A stretch of 14,641 nucleotides of DNA, from positions 1 through 14,641 of the forward strand of contig JAITCR010000081.1 in the NCBI GenBank assembly GCA_031282985.1. The letters are read 5' to 3'. Positions within the stretch are counted from its first letter, which is position 1, and the number at the start of each line of letters is the position of its first letter. This document shows, in pieces, positions 14,222 through 14,641 of this stretch. The notes beneath the pieces were generated by a model that worked only from the letters and a program-made list of their open reading frames with translations, did not search any database and had not been told where the DNA came from. The DNA is from Nitrososphaerota archaeon. GTDB taxonomy: Archaea > Thermoproteota > Bathyarchaeia > Bathyarchaeales > Bathycorpusculaceae. The position numbers and the translations under genes were made by a program.

Positions 14222-14641
14222 CATGCTCATTAAAAAACTAATTTCTGAAAAAATACAACCTAAAAATAGAAAACATTTTCATCTAACGTATGTATTCAAC
14301 TCTTTATCCAGTTGTTGATGAGGCTGGTTTTCATTTGTTCAAATGTGTCTAAGTCCTGCTTGTTCCATGTAGTAATTAAGTCATCATTGTCTCACAGGTA
14401 GTAACACCTTCTCATTACACAAAGCCCATGAATTTACGCTAAACCACCAACCACGAAACGCACACTCCACACCATTACTCGTAGCCCCCAACCTCAACTA
14501 AAAAAAGAAGAGTTTAACCAAATAATAGACCTGTTCGGAAACTAAATATGTTGTGTTGTTGTTTTAAAGTTTAGATTAAGAAAATTATGTGCGTTTTGGT
14601 GGTAAGATGTGATAAATAATCGAGAACGTATTGATTGTCTG
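14222..14641. other. Region without a recognisable complete gene
   Basis: No full-length gene. Short protein-like frames occur on both strands. On the minus strand 14296-14391 is one, ending in a TGA. On the plus strand a frame reads through about 14430-14544 and ends LKKEEFNQIIDLFGN-stop. Neither has a start codon with a ribosome binding site, so they may be remnants of decayed genes or chance. Confidence 0.5.
14296..14391 (-). pseudogene. Possible C-terminal gene remnant
   Basis: An open stretch of 31 codons runs between in-frame stops and ends with TGA at 14298-14296. The translation (DNDDLITTWNKQDLDTF, then EQMKTSLINNWIKS) has protein-like composition and an amphipathic helix, but no upstream start or coding frame remains. 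I do not recognise the family. It could be the tail of a gene lost by deletion or frameshift, or a chance ORF. Confidence 0.25.

Overview
The window looks archaeal, and most likely comes from an AT-rich member of the Thermoproteota such as a Bathyarchaeia-type lineage. That lineage call is inference. The domain-level call rests on a contiguous information-processing block (aIF1A, RIO1 kinase, archaeal Dim2-type double-KH protein), a UPF0282 metallo-hydrolase, TATA-like promoter elements and T-rich terminators. Many genes carry Shine-Dalgarno sequences, and several appear to use TTG or GTG starts. There is no rRNA, tRNA, CRISPR array or intact insertion sequence.

Left part (1-6689, minus strand): two very different cell-surface protein genes in tandem. 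The downstream gene (1-1512) is cut by the window edge and is missing from a stop-bounded ORF list for that reason. It encodes a secreted or lipid-anchored protein with a CnaB-like domain, a domain with the Cys/Gln signature of internal-thioester adhesins, and then a long run of aromatic, acidic octapeptide repeats that continues past the edge. The upstream gene (2034-6689) encodes a 1551-residue giant with a parallel beta-helix made of I-S-G-G repeats, three InlB/Listeria-Bacteroides-type repeats, a Pro/Thr linker and three membrane segments. The 521-bp gap between them holds a run of ten C, a candidate promoter and an inverted repeat that shares a motif with the promoter region of the upstream gene.

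Middle part (6942-10165, all minus): a winged-helix plus PD-(D/E)XK-type nuclease-like protein, a 656-bp non-coding stretch with a 28-bp imperfect inverted repeat, a divergent MobA-like nucleotidyltransferase, and a ParA/MinD-type ATPase coupled to a coiled-coil winged-helix protein. The last three could form one transcript that ends at a hairpin plus T-run at about 8282-8307.

Right part (10281-14174): a UPF0282 metallo-beta-lactamase-fold protein (minus), diverging from a plus-strand O-methyltransferase. The latter converges, with a 24-bp overlap, on a small unknown minus-strand gene that has a strong ribosome binding site. A roughly 90-bp imperfect palindrome separates that small gene from the aIF1A-RIO1-KH operon, which acts in translation initiation and small-subunit maturation. 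The last 467 bp hold only the aIF1A promoter region and short protein-like fragments on both strands.

The most unusual material is the surface locus at 1-1600: an archaeal thioester/CnaB-type adhesin candidate with an octapeptide repeat tail that shows unit gain or loss at DNA level, and a homopolymer tract in its presumed leader.
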